A stretch of 6,796 nucleotides of DNA. It comes from Gemmatimonadota bacterium. GTDB lineage: Bacteria; Gemmatimonadota; Gemmatimonadetes; Gemmatimonadales; Gemmatimonadaceae. Below, one piece after another: positions 1-6,449 of this stretch; the first letter of the stretch is position 1; each line of letters begins with the position of its first letter. The notes under the pieces are model-generated. The model had not been told where the DNA came from, did no database searches, and saw only the letters and a list, made by a program, of their open reading frames with translations. The position numbers and the translations under genes were made by a program. The stretch covers positions 3,848 through 10,643 of the forward strand of contig PKVB01000169.1 of the NCBI GenBank assembly GCA_003131365.1, written 5' to 3'.

Positions 1-650
1 CCGCCTCCGCGGTAGCCGATCTCCTCCTGCGTCGTGGCGACGGCGACGACTTTGGCCGAACCGGGCTTTTCAGCGTACCGACGCAGCGCCTCGAGGACGA
101 CGAATGCGCCGATCCGGTCGTCGATCGAGCGCGAAACGAGTCTCCCATTCGGAAATTCCATGGTGCGCGAGTCAATCACGCCGGCATCGCCCACCAGAAC
201 CATCCCCTCCGCCTCTTTCTTGGTCTTGGCGCCGAGGTCCACCCAGATTTCCGTGAACTTCACCGCCTTCTCGCGCTCTTCCAGTTTGATCAGATGGATC
301 GGTTTTTTGCCGACGACGCCGAACACCTCGCCATGGCGGCCGATGAAGCGGAGCCGCTGTCCGATCAGCACCTGGGGATCCCAGCCCCCAATTGGTTGGA
401 TGTACGCGTAGCCCTGGTCGTCGATGTAGCTGATGATGACGCCGATCTCGTCGATGTGGCCGGCCAGCATGATCGTGGGCTTGCCGCCGCCATTCACTTC
501 GGCGAGGCTGTTGCCGGCGACGTCCCCGCTCACCTTCGCGAATTTCTTTGCGTAGTCGCGCCACACCTTTGCGGGCGCGGCCTCGAAGCCGGAAGGGCCA
601 GGCGTATCGAGCAGCTTTTTCAGGAAGCTGAGAGAATCAGAGGCTATCAT
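1..650 (-). CDS. M42 family metallopeptidase (glutamyl aminopeptidase/TET type), N-terminal part, truncated by window edge
   Basis: This is a cytoplasmic dinuclear-metal aminopeptidase of the M42 family, which forms large tetrahedral (TET) assemblies and trims N-terminal residues from short peptides. The minus-strand reading from the ATG at 650 is open to the window edge and gives 216 residues of a family usually near 350. It begins MIASDSLSFLKKLLDTPGPS, the typical M42 opening. Metal site motifs appear in order: AGHIDEIG (His65, Asp67), SIDDRIG (bridging Asp177) and TTQEEIGYRGG (Glu209 as expected general base, Glu210 as metal ligand). The last Asp and His ligands would lie outside the window. 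The segment between about residues 70 and 165 fits the inserted beta-barrel dimerisation domain. There is no signal peptide. No clear Shine-Dalgarno precedes the ATG, but no ATG, GTG or TTG start lies in frame in the 30 bases just upstream. Family assignment is firm; substrate preference cannot be read from the sequence. Confidence 0.93.
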   Translation of the reverse strand, partial: MIASDSLSFLKKLLDTPGPSGFEAAPAKVWRDYAKKFAKVSGDVAGNSLAEVNGGGKPTIMLAGHIDEIGVIISYIDDQGYAYIQPIGGWDPQVLIGQRLRFIGRHGEVFGVVGKKPIHLIKLEEREKAVKFTEIWVDLGAKTKKEAEGMVLVGDAGVIDSRTMEFPNGRLVSRSIDDRIGAFVVLEALRRYAEKPGSAKVVAVATTQEEIGYRGG

Positions 651-844
651 CAGGATATGTGGGAATTCGTGTAAAGGCGGGGGGCACGAACCGACGAGAC
701 AGCGGGATTGTCGAGGCGGGTCGAATATAGCATCACGCGGGGGGCGCTCCTAACATGGCGCGCGAACGAGTCTTGCAAGTCAGAGATCGCGGTTGGTGTC
801 CCCTCTACGCTAGCGGTTGCGATGTCCACGTCACGATTCAAAAA
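651..844. promoter_or_regulatory. Divergent intergenic region between M42 (-) and M61 (+) genes
   Basis: This 194-bp spacer must hold promoters for both flanking genes, which point away from each other. The best -10-like element is TATATT read on the minus strand (724-729), placing a start of transcription some 65 bases before the M42 ATG. The spacing-matched -35 is poor (TTAGGA, 748-753), so this is only a candidate. On the plus strand TATAGC at 726-731 overlaps it without a well-spaced -35. A perfect 9-base direct repeat, GCGGGGGGC, occurs at 677-685 and 737-745, bracketing the TATATT. An 8-base palindrome CGCTAGCG lies at 808-815. No convincing coding sequence lies here. Confidence 0.35.
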
Positions 845-2659
845 ATGAGAACAAGCGTCATTCTGCTGCTCGCAGGGCTCTCCGCGCCACTGGTCCCGCC
901 GCGCGCATCGGCCCAGGGCACCGCGACTTCCGCGCCAATCACCGACATCCGATACGAGGTGACGTTCACGCGCGCAAACGGGGAGCGGCGGCAGGTGACG
1001 TCCACGATGACGTTCACCGTGGGAGGGACGGATCCTGTCCTTCTCTCGATTCCCAAATGGACGCCCGGAGCCTACGAGATCGCCAACTTTGCGCGCGACG
1101 TCTCCAGCTTCTCGGCGGAGCAGGCGGGGACATCGCTGAGGTGGGACAAGATCGATCCGGATACCTGGCGCATCCGCCCCCGCGGAGTGGGCGAGATCAC
1201 GGTGAAATTCGATTATCTGGCCGACAGCCTCGACAACGCCAACACGTGGTCGCGTCCAGACTTTCTTCTCTTCAACGGGACGAATCTCTTTCCATATCCG
1301 GAGGGCAGAGGATTCGATTTTCCAGCCTCAGTGACGGTGAACACCGAAGCCGGATGGAAGATCGTGACCGGAATGACGCAGGCGGGCGCGCACCGCTACT
1401 CCGCACCGAACTATCACGATCTCGTGGATATGCCCTTCTTCGTCGGGCAGTTCGATCTCGACAGCGCACAGATCTCCGGGACGTGGGTCCGCTTTGCGAC
1501 ATATCCGTCGGGAAGTGTGACCGGCGGCGCGCGGGTCGCCGTCTGGGAGGCGCTCAAGCGCGTGATTCCGGCAGAGGTGAAAGTGTTCGGCGAAGTGCCG
1601 TGGAGCACGTACAGCGTGCTGCAGATCACCGATCCATCCTACGGGGGCGGCTCGGGGCTCGAGCACCAGAATTCCCACGTCGACGTCCTGAATCCCGGAA
1701 TGCTCGGCACGCCCGTGCTGCCATCCCTCTACGCGCACGAAATCTTTCACGCCTGGAACGTCAAGCGCCTGCGCCCCGCCGATCTCTTTCCGTACAGGTA
1801 CGACGAGGAGCAGCCCACACCGCTGCTATGGATCAGCGAGGGAATCACCGACTACTACGCCGATCTGGCGGAAGTCCGTGCCGGGATCGTGGATGCGAAC
1901 GGCTTCTACCTTCTCACGAGTGACAAGATATCCGAAGTCGAGGCGCTGGCACCGACGGCGCTGGAGGATGCGTCGCTCTCGACGTGGATCCATCCGCGCG
2001 ATGGGACCGAGTACATCTACTATTCAAAGGGATCGCTTGCCGGACTGCTGCTCGACATCATGATCCGCGACGCGAGCGACAACCACAGCTCGCTCGACGA
2101 TGTGTTGCGCACGCTGTACAACACCGCTTACAAGAGTGGTCGCGGCTTCACCTCGGACGAGTGGTGGAGCACCGTGAGCAAGGCGGCGAAGGGACGATCC
2201 TTCAGTGATTTCTACGCGCGCTACATCGATGCCCGCGAGCCCCTCCCGTACGACAAGGTTCTGCCGCTGGCTGGACTTCGGCTCGCGCGCGATACCACTC
2301 ACGTTCCTCAGCTCGGAATCGCGAGTCTTCAGGATTCGACCGGCTTGCACGTGACCCAAGTGATTCCGGAAAGCGCCGCGGCGGTCGCGGGCGTCCAGCC
2401 CGGCGATCAACTCATTTCCGTGGGCGGATTCAATGCCGACGATCCAAACTGGACCGAGAAATTCCGCTCGCGTTACGCCCGTCAACCGGAAGGCACCGAG
2501 CTTCCCGTTGTTATTCGTCGAAACGGGGCGGAGCAGACTCTGACCGCTCGACTCCATTTCGTCACTAGCGTCGGCTCGCATCTGATCGAGGACGCGCGCG
2601 CCTCGGCCAAAGCACGCAAAGTGAGAGACGGACTACTGCGTGGAGTAACTCAGCCCTAA
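845..2659 (+). CDS. Secreted M61 family metallopeptidase (glycyl aminopeptidase-like) with C-terminal PDZ domain
   Basis: A 604-residue zinc aminopeptidase of family M61, whose characterised members release N-terminal Gly or Ala. Residues 1-23 form a Sec signal peptide (MRT, then a VILLLAGL core, ending ASA before Gln24), so the enzyme is probably periplasmic. An N-terminal beta domain runs to about residue 190. The catalytic domain carries GGGSGLEHQNS (Glu273, His274; the GLEH substrate-binding motif), then HEIFHAWNVKRLRP (HEXXH, His298/Glu299/His302) and SEGITDYYADL (Glu332, expected third zinc ligand). A PDZ domain occupies about residues 490-580 (LGIASLQDS ... QPGDQLISVGG). Length matches the family. 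The ATG at 845 was chosen because the signal peptide starts there; an in-frame ATG at 755 would add 30 residues that bury it. No clear Shine-Dalgarno precedes 845. The gene stands alone on this strand, divergent from M42 and convergent with the dehydrogenase. Confidence 0.95.
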   Translation: MRTSVILLLAGLSAPLVPPRASAQGTATSAPITDIRYEVTFTRANGERRQVTSTMTFTVGGTDPVLLSIPKWTPGAYEIANFARDVSSFSAEQAGTSLRWDKIDPDTWRIRPRGVGEITVKFDYLADSLDNANTWSRPDFLLFNGTNLFPYPEGRGFDFPASVTVNTEAGWKIVTGMTQAGAHRYSAPNYHDLVDMPFFVGQFDLDSAQISGTWVRFATYPSGSVTGGARVAVWEALKRVIPAEVKVFGEVPWSTYSVLQITDPSYGGGSGLEHQNSHVDVLNPGMLGTPVLPSLYAHEIFHAWNVKRLRPADLFPYRYDEEQPTPLLWISEGITDYYADLAEVRAGIVDANGFYLLTSDKISEVEALAPTALEDASLSTWIHPRDGTEYIYYSKGSLAGLLLDIMIRDASDNHSSLDDVLRTLYNTAYKSGRGFTSDEWWSTVSKAAKGRSFSDFYARYIDAREPLPYDKVLPLAGLRLARDTTHVPQLGIASLQDSTGLHVTQVIPESAAAVAGVQPGDQLISVGGFNADDPNWTEKFRSRYARQPEGTELPVVIRRNGAEQTLTARLHFVTSVGSHLIEDARASAKARKVRDGLLRGVTQP

Positions 2660-2682
2660 CAGCCCGTGCCCGCAGCCCCCAG

Positions 2683-2715
2683 CAGGCAGTCTTCCGTCGC
2701 AGTTAAGACTGCTTG
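2683..2715. terminator. Hairpin in the convergent gap, possible bidirectional transcription end
   Basis: Bases 2683-2693 pair with 2705-2715 to form an 11-bp stem with one G.U wobble (GCAGTCTT against AAGACTGC at its core) and an 11-base loop. It lies just after the M61 stop and spans the stop codon and last codons of the acyl-CoA dehydrogenase, so both converging transcripts would form it. Neither side is followed by a T-tract, so it is not a classical intrinsic terminator; it could be an RNA 3'-end stabiliser or a Rho-assisted site. The rest of the 43-bp gap (2660-2702) shows nothing else. Confidence 0.4.
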
Positions 2716-3875
2716 AGCACCGCCTTCGCGATGGTCTGCAGCTGCATATTGGACGTCCCTTCGTAGATCGTCCCGATCTTGGCGTCGCGATAGAACTTCT
2801 CCACCGGGTAGTCCTTCGTGTAGCCGTAGCCTCCGAAGAGCTCGACGCAGAGCGACGTGACGCGCTCGCACACCTGTGAGGAGAAGAGCTTCGCCATCGC
2901 CCCTTCGCGCGCGATGTCTTTTCCGGCGTCCTTGAGACGCGCCGCGTTGTACACCATCAGCCGCGCGGCCTCTACATCTGTCGCAGCCTGGGCAATCTGG
3001 AACTGGATCCCCTGGAATTCGGCTAGCGGCTTCCCGAATTGCTTGCGCTCGCTGAGGTACTTGATGGTGACGTCGAGCGCGCCCTGCGCGACGCCGATCA
3101 TCTGCGCGCCGATGCCGACGCGTCCTTCGTTCAGCGTGTTGATCGCAATCTTGTAACCCTGTCCCACGGGACCGAGGACGTTCTCTGCGGGAACCTCGCA
3201 GTTGTCCAGCAGGAGCTCGACGGTGCTCGAGGCGCGAATCCCCAGCTTGTCCTCCTTCTTGCCGACCTTGAATCCCTTGAAGTCCCGCTCGATGATGAAG
3301 GCCGTGATCCCTCGATAACCGGCCGATGGGTCGGCGTTCGCGAAGACGACGAAGATTCCCGCCTCCGCCCCGTTGGTGATCCAGAGCTTCTGACCACTCA
3401 AGAACCAACGATCGCCGCGCTTCTCCGCGCGCGTGGCAAGGCCGAACGCGTCTGAGCCCGAGCCTGACTCCGAGAGCGCGTACGCGCCGAGGACATCCGA
3501 AGTGAGCAACGGCAGATACTTCGATTTCTGCGCGTCGCTGCCGTATCGAACGATGGGATAATTCACCAGCGTATTCTGAACGTCGCAGACGATGGCCGAC
3601 GCAGCATCCACCTTGCTGATCTCCTCGACCGCCAGCGTCACCATGAAGAGTGAGCCACCGGCTCCCCCGTACTCTTCGGGAACCTCGATGCCCATGAGCC
3701 CGAGCTCGAAATACTTCGGAAACAATGCCGGGTCGAGTCTCCCTGCTTTCTCCATTTCCGCCGATCGGGGACGCACCTCTTCGTCCGCAAACGCCGCAAC
3801 CGCGTCGCGGAACATCATCTCCTCCTCGGAGAGGAGAGTCAGCGCGGACGAAGAAGTAGTGGCGTCAGCTTGCAT
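2703..3875 (-). CDS. Acyl-CoA dehydrogenase, short/branched-chain type
   Basis: An FAD-dependent acyl-CoA dehydrogenase of 390 residues (family norm about 380) that would introduce the alpha,beta double bond into a CoA thioester and pass electrons to ETF; cytoplasmic. Domains are in the standard order: N-terminal helical domain (about 15-125), middle beta domain with YALSESGSGSD (132-142) and WITNG (165-169), and C-terminal helical domain with RKQFG (276-280) and the signature FGGYGYTKDYP (347-357) followed by FYRDAKIGTIYEGTSN. Glu372 in IYEGT is the expected catalytic base. The C-terminal block (FQGIQFQIAQ, VEAARLMVYNAARL, KDYPVEKFYRDAKIGTIYEG) resembles mammalian short/branched-chain dehydrogenase (ACADSB) by memory, which favours 2-methylbutyryl/isobutyryl or butyryl-CoA, but substrate is inferred. 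The ATG at 3875 lies 5 bases after the M13 stop, suggesting cotranscription and coupling; its Shine-Dalgarno is weak. An out-of-frame ATG at 3880 precedes it. Final gene of the operon. Confidence 0.95.
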   Translation of the reverse strand: MQADATTSSSALTLLSEEEMMFRDAVAAFADEEVRPRSAEMEKAGRLDPALFPKYFELGLMGIEVPEEYGGAGGSLFMVTLAVEEISKVDAASAIVCDVQNTLVNYPIVRYGSDAQKSKYLPLLTSDVLGAYALSESGSGSDAFGLATRAEKRGDRWFLSGQKLWITNGAEAGIFVVFANADPSAGYRGITAFIIERDFKGFKVGKKEDKLGIRASSTVELLLDNCEVPAENVLGPVGQGYKIAINTLNEGRVGIGAQMIGVAQGALDVTIKYLSERKQFGKPLAEFQGIQFQIAQAATDVEAARLMVYNAARLKDAGKDIAREGAMAKLFSSQVCERVTSLCVELFGGYGYTKDYPVEKFYRDAKIGTIYEGTSNMQLQTIAKAVLKQS

Positions 3876-3880
3876 CGCAT

Positions 3881-5929
3881 CTACCAGATTCGCGGCTGGA
3901 TTGCGGTCGCGCGCACCATTGGATCACCGTCCTTGCATCCCCATGCCGCTTTGAACTCCGGCATGTTGCTGAGCGGCCCGTTCACACGCCACTTCGCCGG
4001 CGGATGGGGGTTGGAGGCGACGAGGAATCGGAGGAATTCCGGTCGATCGAGCGTGCGCCACACCTGTGCCCAGCCGAGAAAGAAACGCTGCTCCGGAGTA
4101 AAGCTGTCAATCACCGGTTGGGGATGCGCCGCGAGAGCCCGCTTCATCGCGGCATAGGCGACGGTCAAACCGCCAAAGTCGCCGATGTTCTCGCCGAGTG
4201 TCAGCTGCCCCTGCACGTGCGTGGCCGTGTCGATCACGGTGTACGCATCGAATTGCTTGACGATCTTCTGCGCCTCCGCGTCGTAGCGCGCAGCATCGTC
4301 CTTGCTCCACCAGTCGCGCATGTTGCCGAACTTGTCGAACTGCCTGCCCTGGTCGTCGAAGGCGTGCGACATCTCGTGCCCGATCACGGCGCCCATGGCT
4401 CCGTAGTTCAGCGCATCATCGGCTTTGGGATCGTAGAAAGGCGGCTGGAGAATTCCCGCCGGGAATACGATCTCGTTGAGAAGCGGGTTCTCGTACGCGT
4501 TGACGGTTGGAGGCGTCATGCCCCATTCAGTGCGGTCTGTCGGCTTGCCGATCTTTGCCCAATCGCGGGCCGAAGCCCACTGCTGCCCGGCGAGAACGTT
4601 CGCGTAGTATCCCGTCGGACTGATCTGCAGCTTCGAGTAATCGCGCCACTTGTCGGGATAGCCGATCTTGCGATTGAATGCGTCGAGCTTGACCAGCGCC
4701 TGTTGCTTTGTCTCCGGCCCCATCCACTGCAACTGTTCGATGCGTGAGCGCAGCTCACGCACGAGATTGTCCACTATCGTTACCGCTCGCGCCTTGGCGG
4801 CCGGCGAGAATTTGCGCGCCACGAACTCCTGACCGAGCAGCTCGCCGAGGTAATTGTCGGTGGCGTTGACACACCGCTTCCAACGCGGGCTGATCTCTGT
4901 CGCGCCCGTGAACAGCTTGTTGAACTCGAAGTTCTCCTTCACGAAGGGCGTGCTCAGGGACGGCGCGGAGCCGTTGATCAGCCGCCAGCGCAGGAGTGTC
5001 TTCCAATCGGGAAGCGGCACGCTGGTCAGCATCCCGTCGAAGTTCTGGAAGAATTCCGGCTGCCCGACATTGATCTTGGCCGGAATCGGCGCTCCGAGCT
5101 CCGAGTAGAACTGCGCCCATGAAAAGTGCGGCGTCAGCGAGTCGACCTGCCGCAGCGTCAAACCGTGATAGTTGTTGACTACGTCGCGCAGCTGAATGGG
5201 AGTGCGTGAGCCCTTGGCGAACCGGGTCTCGACCGCAAGTACGGTACTGGCTTCAGCGTCCGCCTTTGCCGGAGGGTCCCCGAGCAGCTGAAACATTCGT
5301 GAGACACTAGCGGTGAATTTCGCGCGCAGATTGGCGGACGCAGTGTCCGTCTTCGTGTAGTACTCGCTGTTTGGAAGCGACAACCCGCCTTGATACAGGC
5401 CGGCGATCGTATTTGCCGCGTCTTTCGCGTCCTGGGCGGATCCCTCCGAGATGGGCGCCAGTCCGTAACTCTTTTCCAGCTCCCCGAATGCTCGCTTCAG
5501 ATCGTCCACGCTGTTGATCGCCGCGATGCGATCGAAGCCGGGCTTGAGTGGTGCCGCTCCCAGGTGCTCGACGGCGGCAGTGTCCATGCACGTCGAGTAA
5601 AAAGCTCCGACCTTCCATTCCCCCGTGCCCGGCTTGTACTGCCCGGACTTCACTCGCACCACACTGGTGTCGAGGATGTTGCGCAGAACCTCCTGGTTCT
5701 GATCGAACAGCTGGTCGAACGCACCGAAAGAGGGATAGTCTCCGGGAATCTTCGCGCGTTGCAGCCAACCGCCGTTGGCGAACTGGTAGAAATCCTGGCA
5801 GGCGGGGGAGCTCGTATCGAGGTTGGCGCGATCGAAGGGCACGGTCTGCAATGGTGCCTGTGCGCGCACCGTTCCCGCGAGCGCCAGAAGCAGGGTGAGC
5901 GAGCTAAGGGCAGCACGATGCGAGTACAT
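3881..5929 (-). CDS. Secreted M13 family (neprilysin/PepO-like) zinc metallopeptidase
   Basis: A 682-residue endopeptidase of family M13, which cuts peptides on the amino side of hydrophobic residues inside a closed cavity. The start has a signal peptide (MYSHRAALSSLTLLLALAGT, cleavage likely after VRA at 23), so the protein is predicted exported rather than anchored as in neprilysin. The N-terminal M13 domain opens with SPACQDFYQFANGGWL (44-55). Catalytic features are VNAYENPLLNEIVFPAGI, GHEMSHAFDDQ (His518, Glu519, His522) and GENIGDFGG (Glu580 third ligand, Asp584), with 62 residues from His518 to Glu580 as expected for the family. NPHPPAKWRVNG carries the conserved His and Arg of the C-terminal substrate pocket. 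Only four cysteines occur (44, 114, 353, 665). The ATG at 5929 is chosen over an in-frame ATG at 6022 because it has GGAGGA eight bases upstream, begins the signal peptide, and overlaps the chelatase stop by one base (TGATG). Apparently intact. Confidence 0.96.
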   Translation of the reverse strand: MYSHRAALSSLTLLLALAGTVRAQAPLQTVPFDRANLDTSSPACQDFYQFANGGWLQRAKIPGDYPSFGAFDQLFDQNQEVLRNILDTSVVRVKSGQYKPGTGEWKVGAFYSTCMDTAAVEHLGAAPLKPGFDRIAAINSVDDLKRAFGELEKSYGLAPISEGSAQDAKDAANTIAGLYQGGLSLPNSEYYTKTDTASANLRAKFTASVSRMFQLLGDPPAKADAEASTVLAVETRFAKGSRTPIQLRDVVNNYHGLTLRQVDSLTPHFSWAQFYSELGAPIPAKINVGQPEFFQNFDGMLTSVPLPDWKTLLRWRLINGSAPSLSTPFVKENFEFNKLFTGATEISPRWKRCVNATDNYLGELLGQEFVARKFSPAAKARAVTIVDNLVRELRSRIEQLQWMGPETKQQALVKLDAFNRKIGYPDKWRDYSKLQISPTGYYANVLAGQQWASARDWAKIGKPTDRTEWGMTPPTVNAYENPLLNEIVFPAGILQPPFYDPKADDALNYGAMGAVIGHEMSHAFDDQGRQFDKFGNMRDWWSKDDAARYDAEAQKIVKQFDAYTVIDTATHVQGQLTLGENIGDFGGLTVAYAAMKRALAAHPQPVIDSFTPEQRFFLGWAQVWRTLDRPEFLRFLVASNPHPPAKWRVNGPLSNMPEFKAAWGCKDGDPMVRATAIQPRIW

Positions 5930-6417
5930 CAGGATTTTCCTCCAGGAGGGGCCGTTTGGCGCGCGGTCTTCGCTCGACAGGCGTCGCCGCACAGTTTCTC
6001 TGAACATTCCGGATCCCAGCACCGATCACCCTCGGCGCCGTCAACAGGTATCACGGCTTCAATTCCGGCGCGATCGAGAATGAGCTCCGCAAGTTTTTCG
6101 TGGACACCAAAAGCGGGCGTCACGCTGAATGTCACGTGCGGAAATGCCCGCGCCGCTTCGGCTACCATGCGGGGAATATCCGCCGTCGAATGCCGACCTG
6201 GCGAGAGCATGTATGGAAAGACGATAACGTCCGTCGCACCTCCGCCGACGCAATCGGCGAATCCATGCGCAACGTCCGGGTCAGACAGCTCCATGTGAGC
6301 ATGGCGTACGACGACTTCCGGGCCGGCCATCGTCTGCAGGAGATTCGACATGCAGCGGAGCATGTCGTTCGCCTCCCGTTTACGAGAGCCGTGGTCGACG
6401 ATCAGAATTCCCTTCAT
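5929..6417 (-). CDS. Small CbiX/SirB-type sirohydrochlorin chelatase family protein with cysteine-rich tail
   Basis: A 162-residue single-domain protein of the CbiX/SirB chelatase family, which inserts Co(II) or Fe(II) into sirohydrochlorin for cobalamin or siroheme synthesis. It starts MKGILIVDHGSRKREAN, with His9 in the conserved DHGSR motif, and has MLSPGRHSTADIP with His76; these two histidines are the expected metal-delivering pair. The body to about residue 128 is one chelatase repeat, so the enzyme would act as a dimer like small archaeal CbiX. Residues 133-147 form a tail with Cys133, 138, 143 and 147 (CX4CX4CX3C), a likely metal or Fe-S site not needed for the core fold. The ATG at 6417 begins directly at the first strand; no Shine-Dalgarno is evident. 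The gene follows the DinB-like gene by 32 bp, and its TGA overlaps the M13 ATG. No other tetrapyrrole gene is visible, so whether the product is cobalamin- or siroheme-linked is open. Confidence 0.88.
   Translation of the reverse strand: MKGILIVDHGSRKREANDMLRCMSNLLQTMAGPEVVVRHAHMELSDPDVAHGFADCVGGGATDVIVFPYMLSPGRHSTADIPRMVAEAARAFPHVTFSVTPAFGVHEKLAELILDRAGIEAVIPVDGAEGDRCWDPECSEKLCGDACRAKTARQTAPPGGKS
5938..5943 (-). promoter_or_regulatory. Strong ribosome binding site deciding the M13 start
   Basis: Read on the minus strand this is GGAGGA, eight bases before the M13 ATG at 5929. It is encoded inside the last codons of the chelatase gene (the Pro-Pro-Gly-Gly of its C terminus) and is directly preceded by a complementary CCTCC. 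It is the clearest Shine-Dalgarno in the window and argues for the 5929 start of the peptidase. Confidence 0.8.
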
Positions 6418-6449
6418 GTGTGCAAAATGGCGCCGTGCCCGCTTGGCGA
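6418..6449 (-). other. Short intra-operon spacer between DinB-like and chelatase genes
   Basis: Thirty-two bases with no hairpin, promoter-like element or purine-rich ribosome site that I can identify. Its shortness supports cotranscription of the two flanking genes. How the chelatase start is recognised is not evident from it. Confidence 0.5.

Noticed and set aside
650..841. 63-codon minus-strand open frame across the divergent spacer
   Set aside because: It begins with TTG, has no ribosome site, no recognisable motif and a composition like random translation; it merely covers the promoter region.
755..844. N-terminal extension of the M61 gene from the ATG at 755
   Set aside because: It would place 30 polar residues ahead of a good Sec signal peptide that starts at 845; the extension looks unrelated to the family and has no ribosome site.
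2024..2581. 185-codon minus-strand open frame opposite the M61 C-terminal region
   Set aside because: Antisense to the catalytic/PDZ part of a clearly real gene, with no motif of its own.
2656..3408. 250-codon minus-strand frame overlapping the acyl-CoA dehydrogenase
   Set aside because: Same-strand frame-shifted shadow of the dehydrogenase; Arg/Gly-rich with low-complexity runs and no motif.
4004..4747. 247-codon plus-strand open frame opposite the M13 catalytic region
   Set aside because: It mirrors the conserved HEXXH and GENIGD coding region of M13; long antisense openness follows from codon bias there.
5930..6022. N-terminal extension of the M13 gene from the ATG at 6022
   Set aside because: It lies entirely inside the chelatase gene and would bury the signal peptide; the 5929 start has GGAGGA at proper spacing and the TGATG junction.
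5390..6298. 302-codon plus-strand open frame antisense to M13 and the chelatase
   Set aside because: It is rich in Arg, Ser and Gly with no domain, and overlaps two firmly identified genes; it is a typical high-GC antisense frame.
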